Part shown: piece after piece, positions 6,703 through 16,089 of the stretch
How the letters are laid out: every line of letters starts with the position of its first letter
How positions within the stretch are numbered: the first letter of the stretch is position 1
From: Anaerolineae bacterium
GTDB taxonomy: Bacteria > Chloroflexota > Anaerolineae > Anaerolineales > UBA4823
NCBI GenBank assembly: GCA_003327455.1
Contig: QOQU01000010.1
Span: 79,737-143,736 of the forward strand
Direction: 5' to 3'
Length of the DNA: 64,000 nt
Translations under genes and position numbers: made by a program
The notes under the pieces: generated by a model
What the model saw: the letters and a program-made list of their open reading frames with translations, nothing else
Databases searched by the model: none
Told to the model about the DNA's origin: nothing

Positions 6703-6816
6703 ATGGTCGCATTGGGTCTTTTGGCAATTGTCTTGATATGGGGGGGGTGGGTGTTGCACTATGCCATCACCCAATACCCCATGGATGAACGGCTAAAAGC
6801 GGTCACCCGCCGTTAG
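6703..6816 (+). CDS. 37-residue membrane peptide
   Basis: The ATG at 6703 follows GAGAGGAG. The peptide MVALGLLAIVLIWGGWVLHY and its polar tail (MDERLKAVTRR) form one membrane helix with a cytoplasmic basic end. It is the only gene after the long leader carrying element F and is followed by a terminator. Its function is unknown; tightly controlled small membrane proteins are often regulators or toxins, which is speculation here. Confidence 0.6.
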   Translation: MVALGLLAIVLIWGGWVLHYAITQYPMDERLKAVTRR

Positions 6817-6820
6817 GGTC

Positions 6821-6856
6821 AAAAAAGGAGGAGCTTGTCAGCTCCCCCTTTTTTTA
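6821..6856. terminator. Bidirectional intrinsic terminator
   Basis: GGAGGAGCT/AGCTCCCCC stem with A6 on the left and T7 on the right, so it can stop transcription from either side. It separates the plus flp unit from the minus pilus unit. Confidence 0.85.
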
Positions 6857-6960
6857 TCTTTTTTTTCTTGATAAAAGTTGTGCGGGGAAAGAATAGTACC
6901 GGTTATCCTACGCAATACAATAAGTATTGTGTTGCATAAATAGCCCAAATTAGCCATACA

Positions 6961-6979
6961 AAAAGCCTGCGGCAGGCTA
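6961..6979 (-). terminator. Intrinsic terminator of the long pilus operon
   Basis: Minus-strand stem AGCCTGC/GCAGGCT followed by a T run, starting directly at the stop codon of the prepilin peptidase gene. Confidence 0.8.
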
Positions 6980-7366
6980 TTATCCCTTAAAAAATACGCA
7001 ACACAATATGTGGTAGGTTGAGACGCCTAGCAATATACCCAGATAACCAGGATAGTTGCGCTCACGCTTGATAATGCGCCATAGCCCCCACATTCCACCT
7101 GCGCCTATCCATGCCCAAGCATATAGGGTGGGGTTAAGTAACCCCAACACCATCAATCCCTTCGTATCTCCCCCAGCAATCAGCCCAGATAGCCAAAATA
7201 CCAGCGTCAGAACGAATACCCCAAGCGCGGTCGCATTGGGATGAAACAATCGCCAAATGAATGCAACCGCCAGAACAGGCAAGGTCAACCAGTTTGGCAC
7301 TTCCCGCCTGCGTAGGTCGTAAAACGCTCCCAAGCTCAACCACACTTCAATCGCAACCATTAGCAA
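6980..7366 (-). CDS. TadV/CpaA-type prepilin peptidase
   Basis: A 128-residue polytopic membrane protein with the two conserved aspartates of type IV prepilin peptidases: FYDLRRREVPNW near residue 16 and GGDTKGL near residue 66. The short length, without an N-methyltransferase domain, fits the TadV/CpaA class. It would cut the leader of the Flp pilin and TadE-like proteins in the membrane. The start may be TTG at 7364-7366 or ATG at 7358-7360; both overlap the amidase gene. It is the last gene of the long minus unit. Confidence 0.85.
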   Translation of the reverse strand: MLMVAIEVWLSLGAFYDLRRREVPNWLTLPVLAVAFIWRLFHPNATALGVFVLTLVFWLSGLIAGGDTKGLMVLGLLNPTLYAWAWIGAGGMWGLWRIIKRERNYPGYLGILLGVSTYHILCCVFFKG

Positions 7367-8411
7367 AGAGGGGCTCTCTGAGTGGCAATCCTAACCGCTC
7401 CCAAAACAGGTTGAGTGCGGGGCCTGGGTCGAGCTTTTGATTAATTCGATAATGCCCTACGATGTGTTCGGAATCAACAGGGATACTCCACCGCCTGGCA
7501 ATGTCGCACACCAGGTCTTTCAGCACGATGAGTTGAATTTCCGAGAAATCTTCCCAGTACCGCCTGCCGAAGGACGCCAGGTAATCTTCATATACCAAGA
7601 TCCCCGTTTCGGCTGGATCAACATATCCCCAGTTGACCAGCTCGATGCCGATGGTTCGTAGTTCGGGGTATCCATCATCGCCGCACAGATCATACGGACA
7701 GGTTGGTAAACAAGAATTTCCCGCACAAGTGACATGCACCGCCCCTACTTCTTCAGGGATGAGCTGATACACCGTCCCGTCCCGGTCAATTAGGTAATGA
7801 GCGGATGTGCCGTCCAGCTTACGAAACCACGACAAAGAGGCTGCCAGTGACCCGCTGGTGTAGTGGATTATTACCCCTTGGGGTTGGTTTGTCCCGTAGC
7901 GCACATAATTGCAGGAAGCAGCCACATCCGCCGCTGAGTAGTCGGGCAGGAAGGATACCTGTCCGACTACGACTTCGTGCATCCGTTCCTCCATAATGCC
8001 ATTGGCAGCCGTGCATTGCTGCTGATAATGCTGGGCGTCTTCTTGATTGGGAGACCAGCCTGGTGCTTCGGGCGTTATCACAATTTCAAGATTAGGGGTC
8101 GCTGTTGGGCTGGATAATTCAGGTGTTGGGGAGTTCATCGCCGTTGCTGTCAAGGTAGCAGTCGGTAAACTGACCTCCGCCCGGCCGTTCAGGGTGCTGC
8201 GCACGGCAATCCCTAATAAGAGCAGGATGACGCTAGCTGCCAGACTGAGTCTCAACAGGTATTCAGTATTTCCGCTCCCAATCCTCCTAATGGGAATATT
8301 ACGCTTTCCAGTTTGATTCAATGTGTAGTAGCTCAATGGGGGAAGTTCGGGTTCTGGTTTGACCCCTAGAAAAAGCCGTTTCAGAGCAATCAAGATAACT
8401 TGTAACATCAT
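7347..8411 (-). CDS. Membrane-anchored N-acetylmuramoyl-L-alanine amidase (Amidase_2)
   Basis: About 354 residues from the ATG at 8409-8411; a start at 8441 is also open but overlaps the upstream gene more. One membrane helix (LRLSLAASVILLLLGIAV) is followed by a Thr/Pro linker and an Amidase_2 domain. Zinc ligands are seen in VIIHYTSG, GHYRI and LDPGPALN, and GIELVN is typical of the fold. It would cut the peptide bond between muramic acid and the stem peptide. In this operon it probably opens the peptidoglycan for the pilus or transfer channel, as dedicated hydrolases do in type IV secretion systems. Confidence 0.8.
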   Translation of the reverse strand: MMLQVILIALKRLFLGVKPEPELPPLSYYTLNQTGKRNIPIRRIGSGNTEYLLRLSLAASVILLLLGIAVRSTLNGRAEVSLPTATLTATAMNSPTPELSSPTATPNLEIVITPEAPGWSPNQEDAQHYQQQCTAANGIMEERMHEVVVGQVSFLPDYSAADVAASCNYVRYGTNQPQGVIIHYTSGSLAASLSWFRKLDGTSAHYLIDRDGTVYQLIPEEVGAVHVTCAGNSCLPTCPYDLCGDDGYPELRTIGIELVNWGYVDPAETGILVYEDYLASFGRRYWEDFSEIQLIVLKDLVCDIARRWSIPVDSEHIVGHYRINQKLDPGPALNLFWERLGLPLREPLFANGCD

Positions 8412-8413
8412 TC

Positions 8414-8974
8414 TCACCACACCAACGGAATCAATCGCCATTTGACCTTTGCTTTATAGCTGTCGTAGTCTTCCACGATGTTTTCTTCCCAGCGTATTCT
8501 GAGAACGGTCAAGACGATTTGCACCACCACAACCGAGATATTCCAGAACGTCAACCAAGACAAAGCTGCGGACAAGATTGCCAGTAACTCGCCCAAGTAC
8601 ATCGGATGACGGATAACCTGATAGATACCATCTTGTACCAACCCCCTGTCGGCAGGGGCAACCCCAAAAGAGCGGTCGAGCCGATTTACTGCCAGTACCG
8701 AGAGCGCCACCCCCAGAGCAGCAAGAGCTTCCCCTAGCGGGGGATAGCCATTGCCTTTGAGCTGGATGGTAACGGGCAGAATTGCCGATGACCAGGCTAT
8801 AACCTCCTGCCAGCGAGTGACGCGCCTGGTCGGTTTACGGCGCTTGACGAACAGGATTGCTACTAAACCCGCTTGCACGGCAAGGAATAAAAGCAATACC
8901 TCCCTAAGCTGGATACCTTGTCCTAAGCGTACCAGAGAGACCGTTGCCCAAAAGACGCCCAGCCAGAAGTCCAT
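8414..8974 (-). CDS. Isoprenylcysteine carboxyl methyltransferase-like membrane methyltransferase
   Basis: A 186-residue protein with about five membrane helices and the C-terminal signature VIRHPMYLGELL plus RIRWEENIVEDYDSYKAKVKW, which defines the ICMT/phospholipid methyltransferase fold that binds S-adenosylmethionine. The substrate is unknown. It sits between the TadC-like and amidase genes with overlapping or near-overlapping ends. It could methylate a pilus component or a lipid, since TadV lacks a methyltransferase domain; this is inference. Confidence 0.75.
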   Translation of the reverse strand: MDFWLGVFWATVSLVRLGQGIQLREVLLLFLAVQAGLVAILFVKRRKPTRRVTRWQEVIAWSSAILPVTIQLKGNGYPPLGEALAALGVALSVLAVNRLDRSFGVAPADRGLVQDGIYQVIRHPMYLGELLAILSAALSWLTFWNISVVVVQIVLTVLRIRWEENIVEDYDSYKAKVKWRLIPLVW

Positions 8975-9867
8975 CAGCTACCAAATGCCGATAACACAGG
9001 TGTCAAGAAGGTCGCTAGGAGGAAAATCACGAACGGTGCAAAATAGAAAAACATGACCATCAACGTCAGACGACTGTCCAGTTTCTCTACCTCGCTTGCC
9101 AACCTCGCCCGATATTCCCCTACCAGCGTTTCGGCAATTTGCGCCATCAGTTCAGCACCGCCAACCCCTTTGGAAGCCACCAGGTCGAGCTGGCTGGCAA
9201 AAGCGGTCAGGGCAGGTAGGTTCGCCTTGCGAAAGGTCTCCACCAATGTCCCCTGCACGGGTTTGCGACTGAATAGAGGCCGTGCAGAAGAAGAAGTCGC
9301 CGCGATAGCCTCTTTTAAGAGACCCGACAGAGCGCCAGGGAGCTGAGCGGCGCGCTCTACCGCTTTCTCAGGCGAGTTTCCTGCTGCCAGCTCTGCCGAG
9401 ATGAGAGCTGCTGTTTCAGGAAGTAGTCGCAATACGCGTTTGCGCACTGTGTTGGCTTTCGCCCGCAAAGCGATAAATGGATACACGGCTGCTCCAATCG
9501 GCACAAGAAGGGAGAAAAAGGCGGGATTGATGATGGGAAAAATCAATCCTACCCCGCCATATAGAACGCTGGTGAAGACCAAACGACCGATGGTGTAGTC
9601 TTTGTACTTCCCGCCCCGCTGCGCCCAGCGGAGATGATCTTGCCATGTCTCCAGCGAGATGGGGAGTTTCTTGGCAATTGCTTCTCCAACCACTTCCCCC
9701 GTTGAGTTCATCTTCTTCTGCTCATAGTATTCCACCAGGGCTTTATCCGCTCCTCGGCGGATGTTGACCTGCCCGATTCGGGCAGTGAGCCAATAGGCAA
9801 TCAGAGAAGCACTGCCAGCTGTCATAAAACTAATCAATGTACCGGAAACGATTTGTCCAATATCCAT
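8974..9867 (-). CDS. tadC: TadC-like inner-membrane platform protein
   Basis: A 297-residue protein with N- and C-terminal membrane helices and a central type II secretion F-domain core (LLPETAALISAELAAGNSPEKAVERAA), ending in a hydrophobic hairpin. It pairs with the TadB-like protein upstream; their coding ends share one base. TadB and TadC form the membrane platform on which the CpaF ATPase works to assemble the pilus. Confidence 0.8.
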   Translation of the reverse strand: MDIGQIVSGTLISFMTAGSASLIAYWLTARIGQVNIRRGADKALVEYYEQKKMNSTGEVVGEAIAKKLPISLETWQDHLRWAQRGGKYKDYTIGRLVFTSVLYGGVGLIFPIINPAFFSLLVPIGAAVYPFIALRAKANTVRKRVLRLLPETAALISAELAAGNSPEKAVERAAQLPGALSGLLKEAIAATSSSARPLFSRKPVQGTLVETFRKANLPALTAFASQLDLVASKGVGGAELMAQIAETLVGEYRARLASEVEKLDSRLTLMVMFFYFAPFVIFLLATFLTPVLSAFGS

Positions 9868-10814
9868 TATTCGGTTACCTCACGAATGGCATCGCCGAGA
9901 ATATTCCAACCTACCGCTCCCCAAACCAGCAAGATGAGCAATCCCATCTGCCCCAGGGGGGAATGGAAGAGATACCCGCTGCTAGGATTTGCCATTGCCA
10001 TAAAAATCGCCCCACCCAGGGCAAGCAGGATGACACGTATTGTTCCCCATGCTCCATCCGCTTTGGCTTGCGCATTCGCCCGCGCCGCCAGCAGATTGGA
10101 TAATCCCTGCGCGGCAAGTTGGAAGGATTGAATATATCCCGACCCGCCCGTTTCCCATAAACGGGAGATTTCCAGCACTACCATCATCAGAGAGGGGGAG
10201 ATGTTGGCAGCTTCCTGGCGCATATCTTCCAGCCCCTTTTGTCCGCTACTCTGCATGGCGGAGACCATGCGCTGAAGCCAGGCTTTCAGAGGGGCTTGCG
10301 GGTCGAGAGTATCTATCACATCCGCAATGGCTTCGATGATGTTCTGGGTAGCTTGTAAAGTGGCTGCCAGGCGGAGCAAAAAAGCAGGCAGTTCCTTTTC
10401 CAGGGCAACCCGCATTTTATCCCAGCGTCCCTCGACAACCCCCTTGACAAATACGTAGCCGATAGCCATTCCCGCAGGGATCAAGACGATGGGAAGATTG
10501 AGAGCCTGCACCGCTATCAGCACACACAAGCAGATAACAGCAATAACGCTGTAAAAAACAAGCATTTCCTTGCCATCTACTTTCACGCCGTAGCTTAGTG
10601 CCGCTAGCCGTATTTTATGCTCCATTGACCCTATCTTGACCGTGCTAGTTGCTTGGTCTTCAAGAGGGCGGTAATAATCCGATAAGCTCTTGACCGCCTG
10701 CCTGCGCACAGAAAGATTTAGTCCTGAAAACAGGTAATACACAATATACGCTGCGGTAAGAGCCATCAAAATCGGGGTGAAAACCTGTAAAGAATCACGG
10801 ATTGCAGTAGCCAT
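9867..10814 (-). CDS. tadB: TadB-like inner-membrane platform protein
   Basis: About 315 residues. The ATG at 10812-10814 follows AAGGAG; a GTG two codons earlier is also possible. It has an N-terminal membrane helix, two central helices, and the T2SSF-type helical domain (LLRLAATLQATQNIIEAI). It is the second half of the TadB/TadC pair. Confidence 0.8.
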   Translation of the reverse strand: MATAIRDSLQVFTPILMALTAAYIVYYLFSGLNLSVRRQAVKSLSDYYRPLEDQATSTVKIGSMEHKIRLAALSYGVKVDGKEMLVFYSVIAVICLCVLIAVQALNLPIVLIPAGMAIGYVFVKGVVEGRWDKMRVALEKELPAFLLRLAATLQATQNIIEAIADVIDTLDPQAPLKAWLQRMVSAMQSSGQKGLEDMRQEAANISPSLMMVVLEISRLWETGGSGYIQSFQLAAQGLSNLLAARANAQAKADGAWGTIRVILLALGGAIFMAMANPSSGYLFHSPLGQMGLLILLVWGAVGWNILGDAIREVTE

Positions 10815-10823
10815 ATTCACTCC

Positions 10824-12557
10824 TTATTTCACCACCAACGGAAGATAAAGCCGAAACCACGAGGTTGGGGTGGGTGAAGGCGTAATTTGAGAAGGAATTT
10901 GTGTACCATCTGGCGTATTCGTTAAAGTCGGTGTCCATGTCCAGGTTGGAGTAGGAGTTAATGTCCAGGTTGGAGTGGGTGTTTCCGTTACCGTTGGAGA
11001 CGGTGACGGGGAAGGCGTAAATGTCCACGTAGGTGTCGGAGACGATGAAGGGGTTGGTGTAAATGTCCAGGTAGGTGTCCAAGTAGGTGTCATGGTCGCT
11101 GGTAATGGTTCGTCACTCTCAAATGCCCCGATGTCGCAATTTGTATTTGCCGGTTGGGGGCGAGTTACACCGCGTTGATCCACTTCGGGACAGGAACTAG
11201 CTTTACCCGCTCCCGCAGCAGGAGACCCTGCCAGCAGTGCATGGGTCAAGGTGTTTCCACCGTTATCCGTCAAATCTCCCAGCTTCGCATCTACACCGAT
11301 TATGTTCCCGTTGACACCGCTCACCAACCCGCAGGCTTGCGTTCCAGTGCTTTCTATCAGGTTGTTTGCCGATTGGCTGTTGATGTATCCCGTTATGCTG
11401 TTGACACAATCACCACCGTTCGTACTTCTAGCGAACAGGGAGTTGTACAAGCGAATCGTCCCTTGGTCATTATAAATACCCCCGCCGTAAATAGCACCGT
11501 TTTGGGCAAAGGTGACGTTGGTTAATGAAGGAGTACCGTTGCCCGTGTTGTACAACCCACCCCCTAAAAAGGCAGTGTTCCCCGAAAAAGTGCTATTGAC
11601 GATGGTCAATCCAGCTCCGTAATGGTTCACGCCACCACCGTTGTACTGAGCCGCGTTGGACATGAACGTTGAGCCAATCACCGTCAAGCTGGACTGGATG
11701 AACTCACTAAAAAGCCCTGCACCGAATTGCGCCATGTTCTCGGTAAACGTGCTATCTATCAACGTTGCCCCTGACGCATTCGACACTGCCATTCCCCCAC
11801 CAAAAACGGCTTGATTGGAACGGAATTCAACCCGTATCAATTGGGGCATTGCGTTCCCAGCGACATATAGCCCACCACCCTTTTCCTGCGCCACGTTCCC
11901 GATGAAGCGCGTGTCTCGTATAGTCGGGCTACCCCCTACAAGCATCCCGCCCCCGTACTTGTCATTGTTCCCTGTCGCTTGACCTGCGGTGATGACAAAG
12001 CCATCCAAGACCGTCGCGGCGGTGATTTCATCACCCGCAGTGACCACATGATAGGCATTTGACCCCACAATGTCTCCATTCCAAGTGATACCATTTCCAT
12101 CCTTGCGGTCGTTGCGGTCAATGTCTCCGCTCAAAACGGTCAAATTGAGCGCGGGATTACGTTGGGATAGTTCTGTCTCATTCCCAGCAAACCCACCATA
12201 GAGTTGTATGCCTTCCACAAGCGCAAAAGACGAGAAATAGACACCTTTTGCCACCCAAATCGGCTTATCGGGCGTTGCCACAGCCAGAGCAGATTGCAGG
12301 TCTGTGAAGGCATCTTGCCATGATGAGCCATTGTTCGCCCCTGTCGCCGAAGCGTTGACGTATATCCGCGTCAGAACAACGGGGGTCGGAGACGGCGTTG
12401 GTGTCTCCTTGATGACATCGTAGCTTTCCCCATCGGTATAAGGGTCAACCAACGGGTTGCCAGCCAAATCGCGCACAACGCCGTCATCTGCTCGGACAGG
12501 GAATGCTGTTATCAAGAGCAAACAGATAACCAGGTATCCGATAATTCCTTTACGCAT
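10824..12557 (-). CDS. Secreted beta-helix surface protein with Thr/Pro-rich C-terminal linker
   Basis: A 577-residue protein with a Sec signal peptide. A right-handed parallel beta-helix follows (repeated GGG(M/L)Y-N and NxxF.GN motifs of the polymorphic-protein or choice-of-anchor type), then about 90 residues of Thr/Pro/Trp repeats. It ends YLPLVVK, the C-terminal motif common in secreted Chloroflexota proteins. It sits in the pilus operon between TadB and an Ig-like protein. A role as a pilus-linked or cell-surface adhesin is likely but inferred. The repeated linker DNA could be unstable. Confidence 0.75.
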   Translation of the reverse strand: MRKGIIGYLVICLLLITAFPVRADDGVVRDLAGNPLVDPYTDGESYDVIKETPTPSPTPVVLTRIYVNASATGANNGSSWQDAFTDLQSALAVATPDKPIWVAKGVYFSSFALVEGIQLYGGFAGNETELSQRNPALNLTVLSGDIDRNDRKDGNGITWNGDIVGSNAYHVVTAGDEITAATVLDGFVITAGQATGNNDKYGGGMLVGGSPTIRDTRFIGNVAQEKGGGLYVAGNAMPQLIRVEFRSNQAVFGGGMAVSNASGATLIDSTFTENMAQFGAGLFSEFIQSSLTVIGSTFMSNAAQYNGGGVNHYGAGLTIVNSTFSGNTAFLGGGLYNTGNGTPSLTNVTFAQNGAIYGGGIYNDQGTIRLYNSLFARSTNGGDCVNSITGYINSQSANNLIESTGTQACGLVSGVNGNIIGVDAKLGDLTDNGGNTLTHALLAGSPAAGAGKASSCPEVDQRGVTRPQPANTNCDIGAFESDEPLPATMTPTWTPTWTFTPTPSSSPTPTWTFTPSPSPSPTVTETPTPTWTLTPTPTWTWTPTLTNTPDGTQIPSQITPSPTPTSWFRLYLPLVVK

Positions 12558-12606
12558 GGTCAGCACCTTCTAGGGGAGCGGCAGAAGCCGCTCCCCTGGC
12601 TTTTTG

Positions 12607-13908
12607 TTACGGAGTAACGTCCAGACGGATTGTTCCGCTGCCTGTGCCGGTATTTACCGTCACGGTGTAAGTCGTACCGCTACCCGTCACGCTGACAATG
12701 TATGCCCCCTGAATCGTCCCACTGGTCGTCAGGGTAAAGACATCGGGAGTGACACCGACAACAGGCTCAGAGAATGTCACGATAAAGGTGACCGATTGGG
12801 CATTGGTCGGATTCGGGTCACCTCTGACAATGCTCACCACCTGCGGGAGAGTCTTGTCTATCGTGTAACTTTCGTCTCCTGTGTAGGGCTTGTTGCTAAT
12901 CCCCGTCCCTGCCAGGTCGGTGATTGTGGCAGTGTCAGAGACGTCCAGGCGGATTGTTCCGTCCTTTGTTCCTGTATTGACGGTCACCGTGCGGGTTTCT
13001 CCTGTGCCTGTAATTTCGGCAATTGACGCCCCTGTGATCCCCCCTGTCGTTGTCAAGGCAAAGTCAGCTGCATCAACGTCGATAACAGCTTCCGAGAAAA
13101 CAACAGAAAACTGTACCTGACTGGCATTGGTCGGGGACGTCCCTAAACGCGTGATACTGACCACCGTTGGCGCACCCGTGTCTATTGTCCAAGTGTAGCT
13201 TGCAGGGGTTGAGTCAACATTGCTCGCTGCATCGGTCGCACGTACGGCAAAAGTGTGTTCCCCAGCACTCAAATCGCTGACCTCATACGGACTGGTGCAA
13301 ATTTCCCAGCTACCAGTATCCAGCTTGCATTCGGTATAGGCAACCCCCGCTCCACCATCATCTGTTGCGTTGAACAGAAACGTAGCCGAAGTTTGGTTGG
13401 CGTATGACGGCGGATACCCTGTAAGAGTTGTCTCAGGCGAAATCTTGTCTATCACATAATCGGCGGATGTGATAGGTAACCCATCAAGACTGTTGCCTAC
13501 ATCGTCCTGAATCGTTGCCTCAGAAGGGATGACCAGGGCAATCGTACCGCTACCTGAACCTGTGCTGACGGTCAGGGTGTACGTTGTTCCGCTCCCTGTA
13601 ACGGATTGGATACTTGCCCCTGTTACTCCCGTGACATTCAGCGAGAAATCGTCCAGACCAGCCCCTGTAACGGCTTCCGAGAAGGTCACCTCGAAAATAA
13701 CAGTCGAGGCGTTTGTCGGTGTCCCAGTCAGTAAGTTGATTCCGACTACCGTTGGTGCATCGCGGTCAATCTCATATTCTTCCCCTGAAGTATAGGGGGT
13801 ATTGCTCGGCGTATTTCCTGCTGGGTCGGTAATGGCTGCCAAAACCCCCCATTGGGGGATGAGAAAGAGAACAGCTACCGATAGAAAAATAAAACAAAAT
13901 CGTTTCAT
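12607..13908 (-). CDS. Secreted protein with tandem bacterial Ig-like domains
   Basis: A 433-residue protein with a signal peptide and about four beta-sandwich repeats, each with TNAS/TNAQ, FxVxFSEAV and TGSGTTYTxTV blocks. This repeat also forms the C-terminal third of the protein at 13923-16079, so the two genes are related. One repeat is of a different type (ATFLFNATDDGGAGVAYTECK), like an HYR/Ig chitinase domain. No anchor motif is visible at its end. It is probably an exported adhesin or fibre protein. Confidence 0.75.
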   Translation of the reverse strand: MKRFCFIFLSVAVLFLIPQWGVLAAITDPAGNTPSNTPYTSGEEYEIDRDAPTVVGINLLTGTPTNASTVIFEVTFSEAVTGAGLDDFSLNVTGVTGASIQSVTGSGTTYTLTVSTGSGSGTIALVIPSEATIQDDVGNSLDGLPITSADYVIDKISPETTLTGYPPSYANQTSATFLFNATDDGGAGVAYTECKLDTGSWEICTSPYEVSDLSAGEHTFAVRATDAASNVDSTPASYTWTIDTGAPTVVSITRLGTSPTNASQVQFSVVFSEAVIDVDAADFALTTTGGITGASIAEITGTGETRTVTVNTGTKDGTIRLDVSDTATITDLAGTGISNKPYTGDESYTIDKTLPQVVSIVRGDPNPTNAQSVTFIVTFSEPVVGVTPDVFTLTTSGTIQGAYIVSVTGSGTTYTVTVNTGTGSGTIRLDVTP

Positions 13909-13922
13909 GTTATTACTCCCTT

Positions 13923-16079
13923 CTATTTCACTTTCAAGCGGATTGTTCCGCTGCCTGTACCTGTGTCAATCGTTACTATCCAAGTGTCTCCAGACCCTGT
14001 AAGGGAGACAATCTGTACACCACTGAGTGTCCCTGTAACCAAAACTTCAAAATCAGCCAAAGTTAATCCAATGACAGGCTCAGAGAAAATTATCTGATAA
14101 CGTACGGTCTGAGAACGTGACCGTAAAGGGTCTAAACGCGTAATGCTCACTACCTGAGGACGGGTTTTGTCTATCGTGTAACTCTCATCGCCTGTGTAAG
14201 GCTTGTTATTTATCCCATTTCCTGCCAAGTCATCGATAGTTGCACTAGAAGGTATATCCAAACGAATCGTTCCGTCACCAGAACCCGTGTTGACGGTAAC
14301 GGTATAGCTACTTCCTGAACCACTGACCGAGGCAACACTTGCCCCCGTGATTCCAGAAACGGTCAACGAAAAATCGCTTCCATCAACCCCTGTAACAGCT
14401 TCCGAGAAAACAACCCCAAACTGTACTTGACTGGCGTTGGTCGGGGACGTACCTAAGCGCGTGATTCCTGTAACCTGCGGAGCGGTCTTATCTATCGTGT
14501 AGCTTTGCCCCGATGTGTACGGCACACCAGAGATTGGATTACCCGCAGTATCCTGAATAGTCGCCGTCCCTTTGACATCCAAACGAATTGTCCCATTTCC
14601 AGACCCCGTGTTGACGGCAACCGAATAAATTGCTCCAGAACCGCTAACCGAGACAATGCTTGCCCCACTCACTCCGCTTGTCGTCAATTGAAAATCGCTT
14701 GTATCAACCCCAATAACGCTTTCAGTAAAGTTGACAGTAAACACAACCTGGCTGGCATTGGTCGGGTTGCTGCCATTCCGCACAATGCTGGATACCAATG
14801 GGGGGCTGGAATCTAGAACGAACTCCACTGCACCCATGTCATAAACCGCAATACTATCGCCATTCCCGTCTTGGGGACGGGATACTCCGCGTGCATCCGG
14901 GCTGATTCCTGTACTCATCCCCGCGTCAATAACAGGAGAGCCTACCAGCGGAGAGATGGTTTTAATGAACCCGCCGTTATCTTGAAGCGCCCCTAGTTGG
15001 GGATCAGCCCCTGTGATATTACCGTTTCCGTCAAACAAAGTGCTGCAACTGATTTTTACAAGATTGTGATAAACATCGCCATTTACCATAAGATAGCAAT
15101 CGCTAGGAGTGTTGTTGGCAACGATATTATTTTCTAAGATGACTGTTCCACCTCCGGAAACAGCTTTACTAACATATAGCCCCCCATAAGAAGTCCCGCT
15201 ATTATTGACAATAGTGTTATTGTAGAGTTGGGGGTTTTGGGCATACTTTTTTGATTCCACATGCACACCCCCAGCTTTATATCCTGTGTTATTGCTGAAA
15301 GTGGAATTTTCAATACTAATATTTGTCGTAGTCCCCCCATCGAAACCACCTGCAACATTGTCGGTGGTGTGATTACCATAAAAGAGAGAGTTTTTTACTA
15401 CCACCGTATCATCCACATCATCATCGTATGTTCCATATCCTTGTTTATTTCCCTGTATGATGGAATTCTCAATTGTCGTTCTGTTGGAATAATCGGCAGA
15501 ATACGCATAAATCGCCACTGCGTTGTTCCCGCTAATGGTCATGTTGCGAAAAAATATATCGAAACCTGAATTCACACTTGGGTTGTATTTGAAAACCGCA
15601 CTCCCTGTAAATCCTGTAACGACAAAACCATCATATATGAGAGGTAAACTTCCTCCAACGTTTTGCCATCCAGAGACTAAATTCGTTCCCTGGATGTTGT
15701 TATAGTCCAGCACAATTCCCCTTTCATCCACAATGTCATCGTTTCCAGTGTCACCCGAAAAGATAGTCAGATTTTGCTTGATGTTGCGTTGATTTAGTTC
15801 GGTCTCTGTACCCGCAAAGCCCCCATAGACATTAATTGTCCAATACTTCGTTGTTACATACCGCCCCGCTTTGATCCATATTTCGGTATATCCACCCCCG
15901 TTTGACGGTACATCATCAACTATACAAGCATTTGCCCATGATGTGCAATTTCCTGCTCCTTGTCGGGTAGGAGCAATATACGCCCGCGAGGTTTGCGCTT
16001 TCACTTTTTGGCTTGGCTGATACAAAGCAAACAGTCCTAAAATTACCAAAACCAATGCTACGTACAATCGCTTAGCCAT
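13923..16079 (-). CDS. Secreted beta-helix protein with C-terminal Ig-like repeats
   Basis: A 718-residue protein with a signal peptide, AGGAGG seven bases before the start, an N-terminal right-handed beta-helix (about 40-420), then three Ig-like repeats with the TNASQVxFxVxFSEAV pattern. It combines the architectures of its two neighbours. Its position directly downstream of CpaF suggests surface display tied to the pilus. DNA similarity among the repeats allows recombination between the two genes. Confidence 0.75.
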   Translation of the reverse strand: MAKRLYVALVLVILGLFALYQPSQKVKAQTSRAYIAPTRQGAGNCTSWANACIVDDVPSNGGGYTEIWIKAGRYVTTKYWTINVYGGFAGTETELNQRNIKQNLTIFSGDTGNDDIVDERGIVLDYNNIQGTNLVSGWQNVGGSLPLIYDGFVVTGFTGSAVFKYNPSVNSGFDIFFRNMTISGNNAVAIYAYSADYSNRTTIENSIIQGNKQGYGTYDDDVDDTVVVKNSLFYGNHTTDNVAGGFDGGTTTNISIENSTFSNNTGYKAGGVHVESKKYAQNPQLYNNTIVNNSGTSYGGLYVSKAVSGGGTVILENNIVANNTPSDCYLMVNGDVYHNLVKISCSTLFDGNGNITGADPQLGALQDNGGFIKTISPLVGSPVIDAGMSTGISPDARGVSRPQDGNGDSIAVYDMGAVEFVLDSSPPLVSSIVRNGSNPTNASQVVFTVNFTESVIGVDTSDFQLTTSGVSGASIVSVSGSGAIYSVAVNTGSGNGTIRLDVKGTATIQDTAGNPISGVPYTSGQSYTIDKTAPQVTGITRLGTSPTNASQVQFGVVFSEAVTGVDGSDFSLTVSGITGASVASVSGSGSSYTVTVNTGSGDGTIRLDIPSSATIDDLAGNGINNKPYTGDESYTIDKTRPQVVSITRLDPLRSRSQTVRYQIIFSEPVIGLTLADFEVLVTGTLSGVQIVSLTGSGDTWIVTIDTGTGSGTIRLKVK

Positions 16080-16089
16080 CGAATACCTC

